Made by a program: the position numbers and the translations under genes. A stretch of 64,000 nt of DNA from Pseudovibrio brasiliensis (GTDB lineage Bacteria > Pseudomonadota > Alphaproteobacteria > Rhizobiales > Stappiaceae): positions 2,242,501 to 2,306,500 of the forward strand of contig NZ_CP074126.1 of assembly GCF_018282095.1 (NCBI RefSeq), in the 5' to 3' direction. The notes beneath the pieces were generated by a model. That model made no database searches, was not told the origin of the DNA, and was given only the letters and a program-made list of their open reading frames with translations. Each line of letters starts with the position of its first letter. The first letter of the stretch is position 1. This document shows, piece after piece, positions 8,607-18,486 of this stretch.

Positions 8607-11168
8607 TCAGCTTCGCGGTTTCAGGTTCTCCGGGTCATACAGCGGAGCGTAGCCGATGCCGACCACTTCTACTGGATACACCTCATCGAAGTAAGAGACT
8701 TCAAGCTTACGGCCTTCCTCGCAGTACTCTTTGGGCAGGTAAGCGAGAGCGATGTTTTTGCCGATGCTCGGACCAAAGGCGATGGAGGTTGTGTAGGAAC
8801 GCCGACCCAGTTCATCCATCAGGGTCTCACCCGTCTCTGGATGCATGACGGGCAGATTGCCAACCGGGAAGCGGGCCACTCCCTCCTTGTCGATGTTGTC
8901 TGTCATCACCAAAGTGCAGAGCATCGCCGGCTGAGCCTCACGAGCACGATACGCAACATGCTTCTCCTTGCCCCGGAACTCAGCAGCCTTCACCTTCGGA
9001 CGGGCCAGATCAGCTTCAAACAGATTGTACTGCGTATGCAGATCAGCATTTTGCAGGCGCAGGGATTTTTCAACACGGCGAGAGTTTGCGTAGGTCTCAA
9101 CGCCAACCGCAATCACTCCAATCTCACGAAGGGCATCCCATACGGCAAGCCCATCCTCATAGCGCATATGCAGCTCCCAGCCTTGCTCACCCACATAGGA
9201 AATGCGGAACGCTGAAACCGTTTTGCCTGCAATGGTAATCTCGCGGATGGCTGCAAATGGGAAGTTCTCCACGCTCAAAGCGTCGGGATCATCAACCACC
9301 TTCTGCAGGTTCTCACGGGCGTTCGGCCCCCAGATGCCAATGGTGGTGTACGCCTCAGTCACATCGGTAATGGTCACGTCCCAGCCGTTATCATCCGCAA
9401 CGCGCTGCATATAAACAAGATCACGTGGCCCCGCATCAGCGCCATTCACTAAGCGGCAACGATCTTCCATACGAAACACCGTAAAGTCCGCACGCACATT
9501 GCCATCATCGTCCAGCATGTGGGTGTAAATGCCTTTACCGATGTTGGTGTCACCGCCAATTTTCGCAGCACACAACCACTCCATAAGCATGACATGATCC
9601 GGACCGGAAATATCCGTGAGATGGAAGTGTGAGAGGTTGATGAGGCCGCAATCCTCACTCATCTCCAGATGCTCAGCATTGGAAACCCGCCAGAAATGCC
9701 GGTTGTCCCATTCATTCTCGCGCTCAGGCACCCGATTACCATGCTTAACCAGCAAGTGTTCGTTGGCCGCATACCCGTGCGCACGTTCCCAACCACCCAG
9801 TTCCATGAAGTATCCGCCCAGCTCAACCTCACGCTCATAAAACGGCGAGCGCCGGATACCGCGTGCATTGGCAAACGGCTCACGCGGATGAACTGGTGGG
9901 TTGTAGATCTTCTTCGCTGTTTCCCAGCAGCGATCATGAATGTACTGCTCGTTCAGCTGGAACTCGTTGAACCGGGAAAAATCGACGGAGTTGTGGTCGA
10001 TATGGGTCTTGCCATGGGTCATCCAGTCGGCAATCAGCTTGCCCATACCCGGACCGTCCTTGATCCAGATGCCAACCGCATACCAAAGCCCGCGCAGCTT
10101 ACGGCTTTCACCCATGGACGGGCCGCCATCAATGGACGTTTGCAACAGACCGTTGAAGGAATGGCTTTCGTTGAACCCCAGCTCTGCCAGAACTGGCGTC
10201 AGCTCCATGGCTTTCTCAAGCGGTTCAATCACGTCTTCGAGCACCAGATCCCGCTGAGACGGGGACAGGCGGGCCTGATCTTTCTCCAAAATCTCACGTG
10301 GATGCACAAGGCGAGGGTTTTCTTCGTAATAGTAACCCCATTCGATCTGGCCACCCTCAGTGCTCTTCGGATCGCCCGTATCACGCATATAGGCTGAATT
10401 GCCCTGATCCCTCAAAAGCGGCATGCCGATCTCGGCGCCGGTGCCTTCAAACTCGTTGTAAGGGCCAAAAAAGGTGAGGGGGTGATCCACCGGCATGACG
10501 GGCAGGTCCTCACCCGCCATCTCTGCAATCAGACGGCCCCACAGCCCGGCACACACCACCACATGATCCGCATGGATCGTACCGCGCTCTGTCACCACGC
10601 CGGTGATACGACCATCATCTGTCACCAGTTCCAGCGCGGAGGTGTTGGCGAAAATCTTCAAGCAGCCGCTGTCTACGCCCTGATCAATCAGCTTGCCCGC
10701 AACGGTCTGCGAGCGCGGTACCACAAGGCCTGCATCCGGATCCCACATGGCGCCCTGGATCTGGTCTTCTTCCAGAAGCGGGAACTTCTCTTTTGCTTCT
10801 GCTGCGCTGATGATCTTCACATTGGTGCCAAACGCCTTGCCGGAATCCACCCGCCGCTTCAGCTCCGCCATGCGTTCATCATCACCCACACGGGCCACTT
10901 CCAAACCACCGATCCGCGCGTAGTGGCCCATCTTCTCGTAAAAATCCATAGAGTACATGGTGGTCCAGCAGGTCAGCAGATCGTGGCTGGTGGCATAGCA
11001 GAAGTCGGAGGCGTGCGCCGTGGACCCGATATCTGTCGGAATCCCCGACTTATCGATGCCAACAATGTCGTCCCATCCGTTCTCGATGAGGTGATGAATG
11101 ACCGAGGCTCCAACAATGCCGCCAGCGCCAACAATCACAACTTTCGCTTTGCTTGGAAATGCGGACAT
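8607..11168 (-). CDS. FAD-dependent oxidoreductase with GcvT domain, dimethylglycine/sarcosine dehydrogenase superfamily
   Basis: An 853-residue two-part enzyme: N-terminal FAD/DAO domain with GAGGIVGAS near residue 14, then a linker domain and a C-terminal folate-binding aminomethyltransferase (GCV_T and GCV_T_C) half from about residue 430. Relatives oxidise N-methyl groups of glycine derivatives and pass the carbon to tetrahydrofolate. The usual covalent-flavin motif HAAG is replaced by HASD at His52, within an unusual FCYATSHDLL context, so it is not a simple copy of the enzyme at 25149-27593 and its substrate may differ. purU lies 62 bases upstream in the same direction, supporting one-carbon handling. 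Start ATG 11168 has AGGA upstream. Confidence 0.85.
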   Translation of the reverse strand: MSAFPSKAKVVIVGAGGIVGASVIHHLIENGWDDIVGIDKSGIPTDIGSTAHASDFCYATSHDLLTCWTTMYSMDFYEKMGHYARIGGLEVARVGDDERMAELKRRVDSGKAFGTNVKIISAAEAKEKFPLLEEDQIQGAMWDPDAGLVVPRSQTVAGKLIDQGVDSGCLKIFANTSALELVTDDGRITGVVTERGTIHADHVVVCAGLWGRLIAEMAGEDLPVMPVDHPLTFFGPYNEFEGTGAEIGMPLLRDQGNSAYMRDTGDPKSTEGGQIEWGYYYEENPRLVHPREILEKDQARLSPSQRDLVLEDVIEPLEKAMELTPVLAELGFNESHSFNGLLQTSIDGGPSMGESRKLRGLWYAVGIWIKDGPGMGKLIADWMTHGKTHIDHNSVDFSRFNEFQLNEQYIHDRCWETAKKIYNPPVHPREPFANARGIRRSPFYEREVELGGYFMELGGWERAHGYAANEHLLVKHGNRVPERENEWDNRHFWRVSNAEHLEMSEDCGLINLSHFHLTDISGPDHVMLMEWLCAAKIGGDTNIGKGIYTHMLDDDGNVRADFTVFRMEDRCRLVNGADAGPRDLVYMQRVADDNGWDVTITDVTEAYTTIGIWGPNARENLQKVVDDPDALSVENFPFAAIREITIAGKTVSAFRISYVGEQGWELHMRYEDGLAVWDALREIGVIAVGVETYANSRRVEKSLRLQNADLHTQYNLFEADLARPKVKAAEFRGKEKHVAYRAREAQPAMLCTLVMTDNIDKEGVARFPVGNLPVMHPETGETLMDELGRRSYTTSIAFGPSIGKNIALAYLPKEYCEEGRKLEVSYFDEVYPVEVVGIGYAPLYDPENLKPRS

Positions 11169-11230
11169 GATCTCGATCCTTTACTTCAGTAGAGCACTCG
11201 CTGGTGTGGGGGAGCGTTTAACAAGGGGAT

Positions 11231-12088
11231 TTAAGAGGTGAAGACGACGGTGCTGTTGTCGTTGAGCATGACCCGGCCTTCCAGATGGAACTTGACCGCC
11301 CGGGCCAGCACGCGCGATTCAATATCGCGGCCTGTTGCCACGAAATCTTCCGCCGTCATACCGTGGGTCACGCGCTCGGTTTCTTGCTCGATGATCGGCC
11401 CTTCATCCAGATCCGGCGTCACGTAATGCGCCGTCGCTCCGATCAGTTTCACACCGCGATCATGCGCTTGATGGTAGGGCTTCGCGCCTTTGAAGCTTGG
11501 CAGGAACGAGTGGTGAATGTTGATGATCATGCCAAAGAACTTGCTCGACATCTCATCCGTCAGCACCTGCATGTAACGCGCCAGCACCACAAGTTCGGCA
11601 TTGGTGCTTTCAATTAGTTCCGACAGCTTGGCTTCCTGCTCAAGCTTGTTCTGTTTGGTGATCGGCCAGTGGTGGAACGGAATGCCTTCATGATCGGCAA
11701 CGCCCTGACTGTCCGCATGGTTAGAGACGATTGCGACAACCTCCGCATCCAGCCAGCCCACTTTGATCTGATAGAGCAGATGCAGCAGCGCATGATCAAA
11801 TCTGGAGACCATGATGATGATCTTCGGTCGCCGCGAGAAATCCTCCACCTTCAGCCGCATCTTGAAACGATCGAGCGCAGGCGACATGGCCAGTTCCAGA
11901 GCGGCCTTGTCGATGTTTTCAGGCACACGCACGGCAACACGGAGGAAAAACTGGTTGGTCTTGCGATCACAGAACTGGTTCGCTTCAACAATATTCGCGC
12001 CGCGGGACGCCAATGCAGAGGTCACTGTCGAAACAATGCCCGGCTGATCAACACAGGTGAAGCGGAGGATGAAGGTGGTCTCACTCAC
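11231..12088 (-). CDS. purU: Formyltetrahydrofolate deformylase
   Basis: About 285 residues: an N-terminal ACT domain (residues 5-80) and a C-terminal formyltransferase-fold hydrolase domain. The catalytic Asn-His-Asp set appears in NIHHSFLP and LDEGPII. It hydrolyses 10-formyl-tetrahydrofolate to formate and free tetrahydrofolate. I prefer the GTG start at 12088, downstream of GGGAGAG, which gives the usual family length; a TTG at 12106 would add six residues. It precedes a folate-linked demethylating flavoenzyme gene, and purU copies are known in glycine betaine catabolic clusters of Pseudomonas, where they recycle folate loaded by demethylation. Confidence 0.93.
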   Translation of the reverse strand: MSETTFILRFTCVDQPGIVSTVTSALASRGANIVEANQFCDRKTNQFFLRVAVRVPENIDKAALELAMSPALDRFKMRLKVEDFSRRPKIIIMVSRFDHALLHLLYQIKVGWLDAEVVAIVSNHADSQGVADHEGIPFHHWPITKQNKLEQEAKLSELIESTNAELVVLARYMQVLTDEMSSKFFGMIINIHHSFLPSFKGAKPYHQAHDRGVKLIGATAHYVTPDLDEGPIIEQETERVTHGMTAEDFVATGRDIESRVLARAVKFHLEGRVMLNDNSTVVFTS

Positions 12089-12559
12089 TGGAATTGTCTC
12101 TCCCAATCAAATTCCCAAATGAAACAAGGCGTTTTGCAGCGACCTTGGCATCATCAAACCATCAATTTGGCGAGATTTACCGCCCGGAAATAGGAGATTT
12201 GCGTCACAATGGCATTACCCAGACGACATTTGCCGCCCCGGTCACTCCCCATCTCACGCTTGATCAACTTTCACGGCAAAGCAAATTCAATGCATAGCCA
12301 ACCAGACTCAAATTAAGTATAAATACTGCATGACTTAGATGCGTTTGCTGCATCTCGTCTGATTGGTAGTGCCACAATCAAACAGGCAGCCAACGGGAAG
12401 GGGAATGGCAAGCGCAGATCAAGTCGAGATGGTCAGAGCAACAGGATATTTGTGCCACTGAAGACAGGTTGAAACTGACCGGGATCGCATGGACCCGGAG
12501 CGCGAACGCCAATGGAAACATGGGCTGAGACCGCTCCGCATTTTGGGAGAGCATCTTGT
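12089..12559. other. Non-coding divergent promoter region
   Basis: This 471-base space between purU and the divergent AraC-type regulator holds no convincing gene. It contains a TATAAAT-like element near 12319 and a short inverted repeat GATGC (12338-12342) / GCATC (12350-12354). Promoters for both directions are expected here. Confidence 0.5.
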
Positions 12560-13597
12560 ATGACACAAGCGACCTCGCAACCGACCACCGCGCTTCGCAA
12601 ACCTGTTGCCAGGCAGGAGAAAACCCGCTTGTCCGTGGGCTTCATCCTCGCCAAACGCTTCACACTTTGCGCCTTTGCCAACTTTGTGGATGTGCTGCGC
12701 CTTGCCGCCGATGAAGGTGATCGCAGTCGCCCGATCCTGTGCAACTGGACGGTTCTCTCCGACACCATGGACCCGATCCCATCAAGCAGTGGCATCTCCG
12801 TGCATCCAAAGGAACGGCTGGGAGACCCGCGCAGGTTCAACTACATCGTTGTCGTTGGTGGTCTCATTGAAGACGGCACAGATCTGAGTGCGGGCTATCA
12901 GAACTTTTTGCAGGAAGCTGCCGCTGCCGGAGTGCCGCTTGTGGGCGTTTGCACCGGCGCATTCCTTCTGCACCGCGCCGGATTGCTGGATGGATACCGC
13001 AGCTGCGTCAGTTGGTTCAGCCATTCTGATTTCAAAGAACAGTTCGACGGGCTTGATCCGGTCACCGATCAGATCTTCGTTGTCGACAGAGATCGCCTGA
13101 CGTGCGCAGGTGGTGTCAGCTCTGCGCATCTGGCTGCCTATCTGGTGGACAAACATGTAGGCACGGCACATGCCAACAAAAGCCTGCATATCATGATCAT
13201 CGATGATGCCCATCAGGCCGAAAAGCCCCAACCTGGTATCCCGCTGGATCTCAAAACACAGAACCCCATTGTGCAACGCGCGCTGCACATCATGCAGCAA
13301 AACATTGATGCCCCGATCTCCATTCAGGAAATTGCGCAGCGCATGGGTAAGAGCAAGCGGCAGATTGAGCGCTACTTCCGCCTGTCTTTGGAAACCTCAC
13401 CACAAGTCGCGTTCCTCAACATCCGGTTGGACCTTGCTCGCCATCTCGTTCTCACCAGCCAGAAGTCCGTGGCTCAAATCGCGGTCGACTGTGGGTTCTG
13501 CGATTCATCCCACCTCAGCCGCATGTTCCGCCGCCGATATGGCTGTACCCCGCAGGTCTTGCGCGGCCTGCCAGCCCCACAGGAGCAGGTCGCCTGA
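12560..13597 (+). CDS. GbdR-like regulator: GATase1-like domain plus AraC helix-turn-helix
   Basis: A 345-residue regulator with an N-terminal DJ-1/class-I-glutamine-amidotransferase-like sensor domain (residues ~25-210, with VCTGAFLLHRAG at the nucleophile-elbow position) and a C-terminal AraC DNA-binding domain (residues ~235-335). In Pseudomonas this architecture includes GbdR (glycine betaine/dimethylglycine), SouR (sarcosine) and CdhR (carnitine). Its place beside the betaine transporter, gbcAB and purU points to betaine-type control. ATG 12560 is chosen because GGGAGA lies nine bases upstream; an in-frame ATG at 12512 lacks support. It is clearly paralogous to the regulator at 23683-24678. 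Confidence 0.88.
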   Translation: MTQATSQPTTALRKPVARQEKTRLSVGFILAKRFTLCAFANFVDVLRLAADEGDRSRPILCNWTVLSDTMDPIPSSSGISVHPKERLGDPRRFNYIVVVGGLIEDGTDLSAGYQNFLQEAAAAGVPLVGVCTGAFLLHRAGLLDGYRSCVSWFSHSDFKEQFDGLDPVTDQIFVVDRDRLTCAGGVSSAHLAAYLVDKHVGTAHANKSLHIMIIDDAHQAEKPQPGIPLDLKTQNPIVQRALHIMQQNIDAPISIQEIAQRMGKSKRQIERYFRLSLETSPQVAFLNIRLDLARHLVLTSQKSVAQIAVDCGFCDSSHLSRMFRRRYGCTPQVLRGLPAPQEQVA

Positions 13598-13604
13598 CGC
13601 AAAA

Positions 13605-13634
13605 ATGCCGCCGGGGCCTGAACCTCAGCGGCAT
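13605..13634. terminator. Hairpin terminator between convergent regulator and BCCT genes
   Basis: ATGCCGC (13605-13611) pairs with GCGGCAT (13628-13634), extended by a GGGG/CCTC inner stem. It is followed by TCTTCATT on the plus strand and flanked by TTTTT on the minus strand. Confidence 0.6.
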
Positions 13635-13658
13635 CTTCATTCGCAACATCAATCGGTG

Positions 13659-15305
13659 TTATCGTGGCTCGTTCGCCAGACCGCGCCAAATCGCAACGCA
13701 CATGATAAGCAGCACGATCGTGAACGGCAGACCGGTTGAAATCACCATGGATTGCAGCGACTTCAGACCGCCCGCTGAAAGCAGCAATACAATCGCGATC
13801 AGGCCCTCAAACAGACACCAGAACACACGCTGTGGCGCAGGCGCATCCACCTTGCCGCCAGCTGCGATGGTGTCGATCACCAGTGAGCCGGAGTCGGAGG
13901 AGGTGACGAAGAACACGATCACCAGAACAATACCGACAAAGCTTGTGATGGTTGCCCATGGCATAGCATCCAGCATAGTGAACAGCTGAACCGGCAGAGC
14001 AGCTTGCTGAACTGCGGTATATCCGTCATTGATGATCTGGCTGATCGCAGCACCGCCAAAGATAGACATCCAGAGCACACACACCAAAGACGGGATCAGC
14101 AGCACGCTGACAAGGAACTCACGAACCGTACGCCCACGGCTCACACGTGCAATGAACATGCCCACAAATGGCGACCAGGAGATCCACCAGGCCCAGTAGA
14201 ACGAGGTCCAACCTTGCATGAAGTTTACATCTTCACGACCAACCGGACTGGAAAGCGCAGGCAGGTACTGCAGGTAAGCGCCGAGGTAGTTCAGAACATC
14301 CGGCAGCAGGATCATGCTTGGGCCCGCGATAACCACGAACATGACCAGCAGAACGGCAAGGCCCATGTTGATCTCAGAAAGCAGCTTCACACCTGCTTCC
14401 AGCCCGCGCACAACAGAAACCAGAGCAACTGCGGTGATGCCGGTAATCAGAATAACCTGCCACGTGCTGTCAATCGGCATGCCAAACAGCTTGTTAAAGC
14501 CGGAGTTGGCCTGCACGGCGCCAAGGCCGAGAGAGGTTGCCAGACCGAACAGGGTCGCAAACACTGCCAGAATATCAATGATATGACCCGGCCAGCCCCA
14601 CACACGCTCACCGAAGATCGGATAAAAAGCAGAACGGATGGTCAGCGGCAGACCTCGGTTATAGCTGAAGAACGCAAGGCTCAACCCAACCACAGCATAG
14701 ATCGCCCATGGGTGCAGACCCCAATGGAAGATGGAGGCCGCCATACCCAGACGGATCGCTTCTTCCTGCGTCGCAGCTGCACCAAGGGGCGCCCAGTCTG
14801 TGCGCACGCCATCTGCACCAACAGTGGTGCCACCAAGGGCTGAGGAGAAGTGGCTAATTGGCTCAGAAACGCCGTAGAACATCAGGCCGATGCCCATACC
14901 AGCGGCAAACAGCATGGAAAACCAGCTCATATAGCTGAAATCAGGCGTCGCTTCCTTACCGCCAAGGCGGATCTTGCCATAAGGGCTGACCACGAGAACC
15001 AGACACAGAATAACGAAGATGTCGGCTGAGCCGATGAAGAACCAGTCAAAGCCTTTGGTCACTGTCGAAAAAAGCAGGCTGAAAACAGAGTTTGCCTGTT
15101 CTGGCAAAAAGAGGGTGTAAGCAACAAAAGCAACAACAGTCAGCGCTGAAATCGCAAATACCGGATTGTGAATGTCAAAGCCAATTGGCCCAAGTTTTCC
15201 TTCAATATTGTCCTGGCCAAGACTGTAATCCGAGTCTGCCAGTTCGTCCGATGGACTATCTAAAACCCCCGCCGGGGGGCGGTCAGTATTGCGTAAATCA
15301 GTCAT
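13659..15305 (-). CDS. BCCT-family betaine/choline/carnitine transporter
   Basis: A 548-residue membrane protein with twelve predicted segments and the BCCT signatures GMGIGLMFYGVSEP near residue 145 and the tryptophan-rich WAWWISWSPFVGMF near residue 375. The glycine-rich first motif is of the sodium-coupled type, as in BetP, so it likely imports glycine betaine with sodium. A ~50-residue hydrophilic N-terminus precedes the first helix. ATG 15305 has AGGAG close upstream. It lies 132 bases downstream of gbcB in the same direction, with no obvious terminator between, so uptake and oxidation of glycine betaine may be co-transcribed. Confidence 0.92.
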   Translation of the reverse strand: MTDLRNTDRPPAGVLDSPSDELADSDYSLGQDNIEGKLGPIGFDIHNPVFAISALTVVAFVAYTLFLPEQANSVFSLLFSTVTKGFDWFFIGSADIFVILCLVLVVSPYGKIRLGGKEATPDFSYMSWFSMLFAAGMGIGLMFYGVSEPISHFSSALGGTTVGADGVRTDWAPLGAAATQEEAIRLGMAASIFHWGLHPWAIYAVVGLSLAFFSYNRGLPLTIRSAFYPIFGERVWGWPGHIIDILAVFATLFGLATSLGLGAVQANSGFNKLFGMPIDSTWQVILITGITAVALVSVVRGLEAGVKLLSEINMGLAVLLVMFVVIAGPSMILLPDVLNYLGAYLQYLPALSSPVGREDVNFMQGWTSFYWAWWISWSPFVGMFIARVSRGRTVREFLVSVLLIPSLVCVLWMSIFGGAAISQIINDGYTAVQQAALPVQLFTMLDAMPWATITSFVGIVLVIVFFVTSSDSGSLVIDTIAAGGKVDAPAPQRVFWCLFEGLIAIVLLLSAGGLKSLQSMVISTGLPFTIVLLIMCVAIWRGLANEPR

Positions 15306-15437
15306 GCAGCTTCTCCTGTGTTGAACCTTCTATTTTGTGGTCAGGAGAGATCCTTTGGCTGGACCTTTCTTATCGTTCTTGTTGATCGGATACCCGTTTT
15401 TTGTATTTATTTTCAATGGTTGGGGGAGCGCCTGACA

Positions 15438-16568
15438 CTAAAGGTCTACTTCAATGTCAGAAAGTGGTGTCGTGCAGCAGATCAGGATCTTGCCCTGATC
15501 AATCTCTCGTTTGCGAATGCCGCCGCCATGCTGCATGTCGGTTTCACCCGAAACGAGTTGAGATTTGCATGTCCCGCAAATGCCGCGTTGGCAGGACGCC
15601 ATCGGCAAAATGCCAGCCTCGCGGGCAGCAGAAAGGATCGTCATACCCGGACCGCACTCCACCACATGGCCGGTCTTGGTAAAGCTGACCCGGTAGGTCT
15701 GATCACTGATCTCTGGCGCTGCAACTTGCTCTTCAAACGTGCCGGCTGTTTCAGCGCCAAAGTCAAAGCTCTCTTCATGGTAGTTGGTCATGTCAAAGCC
15801 GGCTTCCAGCAGCATGTTCTGCACGCCTTCCATAAAGCGGGCAGGGCCACAGCACAGGATCTTCCTGTCCTTGAAGTCCGGTGACATCAGCGAAAGCATC
15901 TGCAGGCTCAAGCGTCCCTCAAACCCGCTCCAGCTGTTATGGCCGGATGTTGTGCTGCACGTAAAAGACAGCTTAAAAGCCGGGTTTTGCGCTGCCAGCA
16001 ACTCCAGCTCATCCTTAAAGATGATATCTGCCGGAGTGCGTGCTGCATGAATAAAATGCAGATCAGCCGGCGCACAAAGATCACAAGCCGTTCGCGTCAT
16101 GGACATCATCGGTGTGATGCCACTGCCTGCCGAAATGAACAGCAGTTTCTCTTCCTGCGTGGCATCCGTGGTGAAGTCGCCAGCAGGACCGGTTACATTC
16201 ACTTCCTTGCCCGGCACCATGTTGTCCAGCAGCCAGTTTGAGCCCGGACCACCCGGTACCCGTTTGACTGTGATTTCAATGCGATAAGGCCGCGCAGCAC
16301 TTGCTGAAATCGTATAGCTGCGCATGATCATGCCTTCGACAGGAAGTTCAAAGGTCATATGTTGGCCGGGATAAAACCTGAAAACACGGGGCTCGCGCGC
16401 AGAAAACAGGAATGTCTTCACATCATGCGTTTCCTGCCGAACCTGCCGACAGACCAGAACATCATCCACCTCCGGATCCCACATAGGGATCCGGGTTGCT
16501 TCGGTGAAGTGCTCTTCATCGTAGTCCGTGACGGTCTTCAGATCATCAAAAGTTACATTCTGGGTCAT
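15438..16568 (-). CDS. gbcB: Glycine betaine monooxygenase reductase component
   Basis: A 376-residue ferredoxin-NAD(P)H reductase fusion: FAD-binding barrel with RSYTIS (from residue 83), NAD-binding domain with ISAGSGITPM near 146, and a C-terminal plant-type 2Fe-2S ferredoxin with Cys326, Cys331, Cys334 and Cys364 or Cys365. It passes electrons from NAD(P)H to the Rieske oxygenase GbcA. Its start overlaps the gbcA stop by four bases (ATGA), so the two subunits are made together. Assignment to the betaine system rests on this pairing and on the neighbouring transporter, regulator and sarcosine oxidase genes. Confidence 0.9.
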   Translation of the reverse strand: MTQNVTFDDLKTVTDYDEEHFTEATRIPMWDPEVDDVLVCRQVRQETHDVKTFLFSAREPRVFRFYPGQHMTFELPVEGMIMRSYTISASAARPYRIEITVKRVPGGPGSNWLLDNMVPGKEVNVTGPAGDFTTDATQEEKLLFISAGSGITPMMSMTRTACDLCAPADLHFIHAARTPADIIFKDELELLAAQNPAFKLSFTCSTTSGHNSWSGFEGRLSLQMLSLMSPDFKDRKILCCGPARFMEGVQNMLLEAGFDMTNYHEESFDFGAETAGTFEEQVAAPEISDQTYRVSFTKTGHVVECGPGMTILSAAREAGILPMASCQRGICGTCKSQLVSGETDMQHGGGIRKREIDQGKILICCTTPLSDIEVDL

Positions 16569-17839
16569 GCATCCGCCATTTCAATCGTATCGGCAGGCAT
16601 GTGCGCTTTGTGGCGCTCAATGTACCATTCACACAGCACCTCTACATGAGGCTCCGTGTATTCAGAATAAGGACCTTGCTCATAAGCCGGGTCTTCACTG
16701 CCCAGCTGCGCCAACCGCACAAGATCCGCATCCTGCTGGTTGGTCATCATCCAGACCTGTTTCAGATTATCGAGGTTGTAATCCTCACCCTCAATCGCAT
16801 CCTTGTGCACCAGCCACGTGGTCCGCACCAGCGTACGATCCGGCGACAATGGGAAGGACGCAAACGTCACGATGTGATCGCTCATGAAGTGGTGCCATGA
16901 GTTGGGATTATGCCAGAAGCTCAGGCCCCCAAGTTTGGCGTCTTTGAAGTCACCGAGAAGCTTCTTACAGGCAATCTTGGTGTCCAGCGTATGGGACTCA
17001 CCTTCACCCATCAAAGGCAGGCGAATGCAGCGGAAGCTAGTGGTGTTGGAAAGCTTGTCTACCTCAGCAGAGGGCAGGCCCGCAGCCTCCCAGCGCTTAT
17101 GCTCGCTTTCAAGTAGAGACAGGTATTTGTTGACGTCCGCAGTGCGCCGCTCATCCATTTCATCAGGCGAAAAGCCAAAACCAAACTCGGAAAGCGGCAC
17201 GGTTAGCTGCGGATGCGTACCTTCACAGTGATAGCACTCACGGTTGTTCTCAAGCGTCAGCTTCCAGTTGCCTTCCTCCACCAGATCAGCGGTGTAAGCC
17301 ACCTTGCAGTTGGCAATATCATGAGGCGCAATATACCGCTCCATGGTTTGCGCCATCTCTTCGATGTCTTCCGGCGGATTCTTGGCAAGGCAGATGAAGA
17401 GAAGGCCAGCAATGGAGCGAACATGAACGGTCTTCAGGCCATGGCAGGTCTTGTCAAAGTCCTTGCCCATATGCTCAGCCAGAATGAGTTCGCCATCCTC
17501 ATTGTACGTCCAGCCATGATAGCGACACACGATGTTGCCGATGGTCGCTTCAGGCTCATCAATGAGCTTCGCACCACGATGTCGGCAGATATTGTGAAAA
17601 CCACGGATCTCCATGTCATCACCGCGTAAAAGCAGGACAGATGTCTTGCCAATCTCTACGGTGATGCAATCACCTGGTTCGGGAAGTTGAGGCTCAACAG
17701 CCACGAAAATCCAGTGCTTGCGAAAAAACACTTCTGTGTCCAAATCGAGAATTGCTGGATCACTGTAGAAGGGGGCTCTGAGGCTTTTGCCCTTTTCGCG
17801 GTGAGCTATAAGATCTTTGATATAAGACGGAACGCTCAT
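16565..17839 (-). CDS. gbcA: Glycine betaine monooxygenase, Rieske oxygenase subunit
   Basis: A 424-residue Rieske non-heme iron oxygenase. The Rieske cluster ligands are Cys85, His87, Cys105 and His108 (CRHRGA and CRYHGW), and the mononuclear iron histidines are His204 and His209 in the NRECYHCEGTH segment. Family members of this type remove one methyl from glycine betaine as formaldehyde, giving dimethylglycine; close relatives act on stachydrine, carnitine or choline. Pairing with gbcB, a BCCT transporter and a GbdR-like regulator supports glycine betaine. ATG 17839 has GAGG nine bases upstream. Confidence 0.88.
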   Translation of the reverse strand: MSVPSYIKDLIAHREKGKSLRAPFYSDPAILDLDTEVFFRKHWIFVAVEPQLPEPGDCITVEIGKTSVLLLRGDDMEIRGFHNICRHRGAKLIDEPEATIGNIVCRYHGWTYNEDGELILAEHMGKDFDKTCHGLKTVHVRSIAGLLFICLAKNPPEDIEEMAQTMERYIAPHDIANCKVAYTADLVEEGNWKLTLENNRECYHCEGTHPQLTVPLSEFGFGFSPDEMDERRTADVNKYLSLLESEHKRWEAAGLPSAEVDKLSNTTSFRCIRLPLMGEGESHTLDTKIACKKLLGDFKDAKLGGLSFWHNPNSWHHFMSDHIVTFASFPLSPDRTLVRTTWLVHKDAIEGEDYNLDNLKQVWMMTNQQDADLVRLAQLGSEDPAYEQGPYSEYTEPHVEVLCEWYIERHKAHMPADTIEMADA

Positions 17840-18486
17840 GTTCAGATACCTCGGCTAAAATGGTGCCTGGGGAGTTGACCGGTGCAGGTTGCTGAGATGA
17901 TCAGGTTGGATGCCTGATCGCGACAAACGAGTGAGTTGAGGGATGAAGCTGACTCAAGGGAAAGCGAGTGCAGATTCTTCTTGGGGTTTAGATGCTTGGG
18001 GCATCTGCTTAAAGTGACAAGTGAAAGGCGTCGGGAGACTTTATTATAGCTCTGCCGAACCTGAGGGGGAAAATGATCAGCGACCATCATTGGCTCAGCA
18101 CAGTAGAGCCTTTGGTCTGCTTGCAATCCAGAAGACTTGAACGGAGCACAAGCCCTGAAAAATGCTGACTGATACACTTTAAGCCTCCCTCTTATAGTGC
18201 GGCAGCTCTCCTAATTTTCAGGTGCCGTATCTTTGCGTCACGAACCCGAAAATCGAGAGTAATCAGGAAATCTAGTTCGAATTAATCTCACACTGGCAGG
18301 AAGTTTGAGGCATTTTGCCAGTAAAAATGCGACGCCTGAACACTGTGATTGGTGTAATCATGACAAGCGCTCAACTGCACGCAGCAACGCCTTGCCAAAT
18401 CAGCGGATGCTGATGCAGCACATGTCGCAATACTTCTGGTGGAATCTGTTGGAAGTCATGGGTCACTATATGTGAGTGCCATAAAA
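17840..18486. other. Long non-coding region upstream of gbcA
   Basis: About 650 bases between the sox operon terminator and gbcA with no credible gene. Two inverted repeats are visible: GATCAGG/CCTGATC at 17899-17919 and ACTGGCA/TGCCAGT at 18292-18322. The gbcAB promoter and regulator sites should lie here. Confidence 0.5.
17899..17919. promoter_or_regulatory. Inverted repeat 60 bases upstream of gbcA start
   Basis: GATCAGG (17899-17905), spacer TTGGATG, CCTGATC (17913-17919): a perfect 7-7-7 arrangement. It may be an operator or a 5'-leader hairpin for gbcAB; the binding protein is unknown. Confidence 0.4.
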
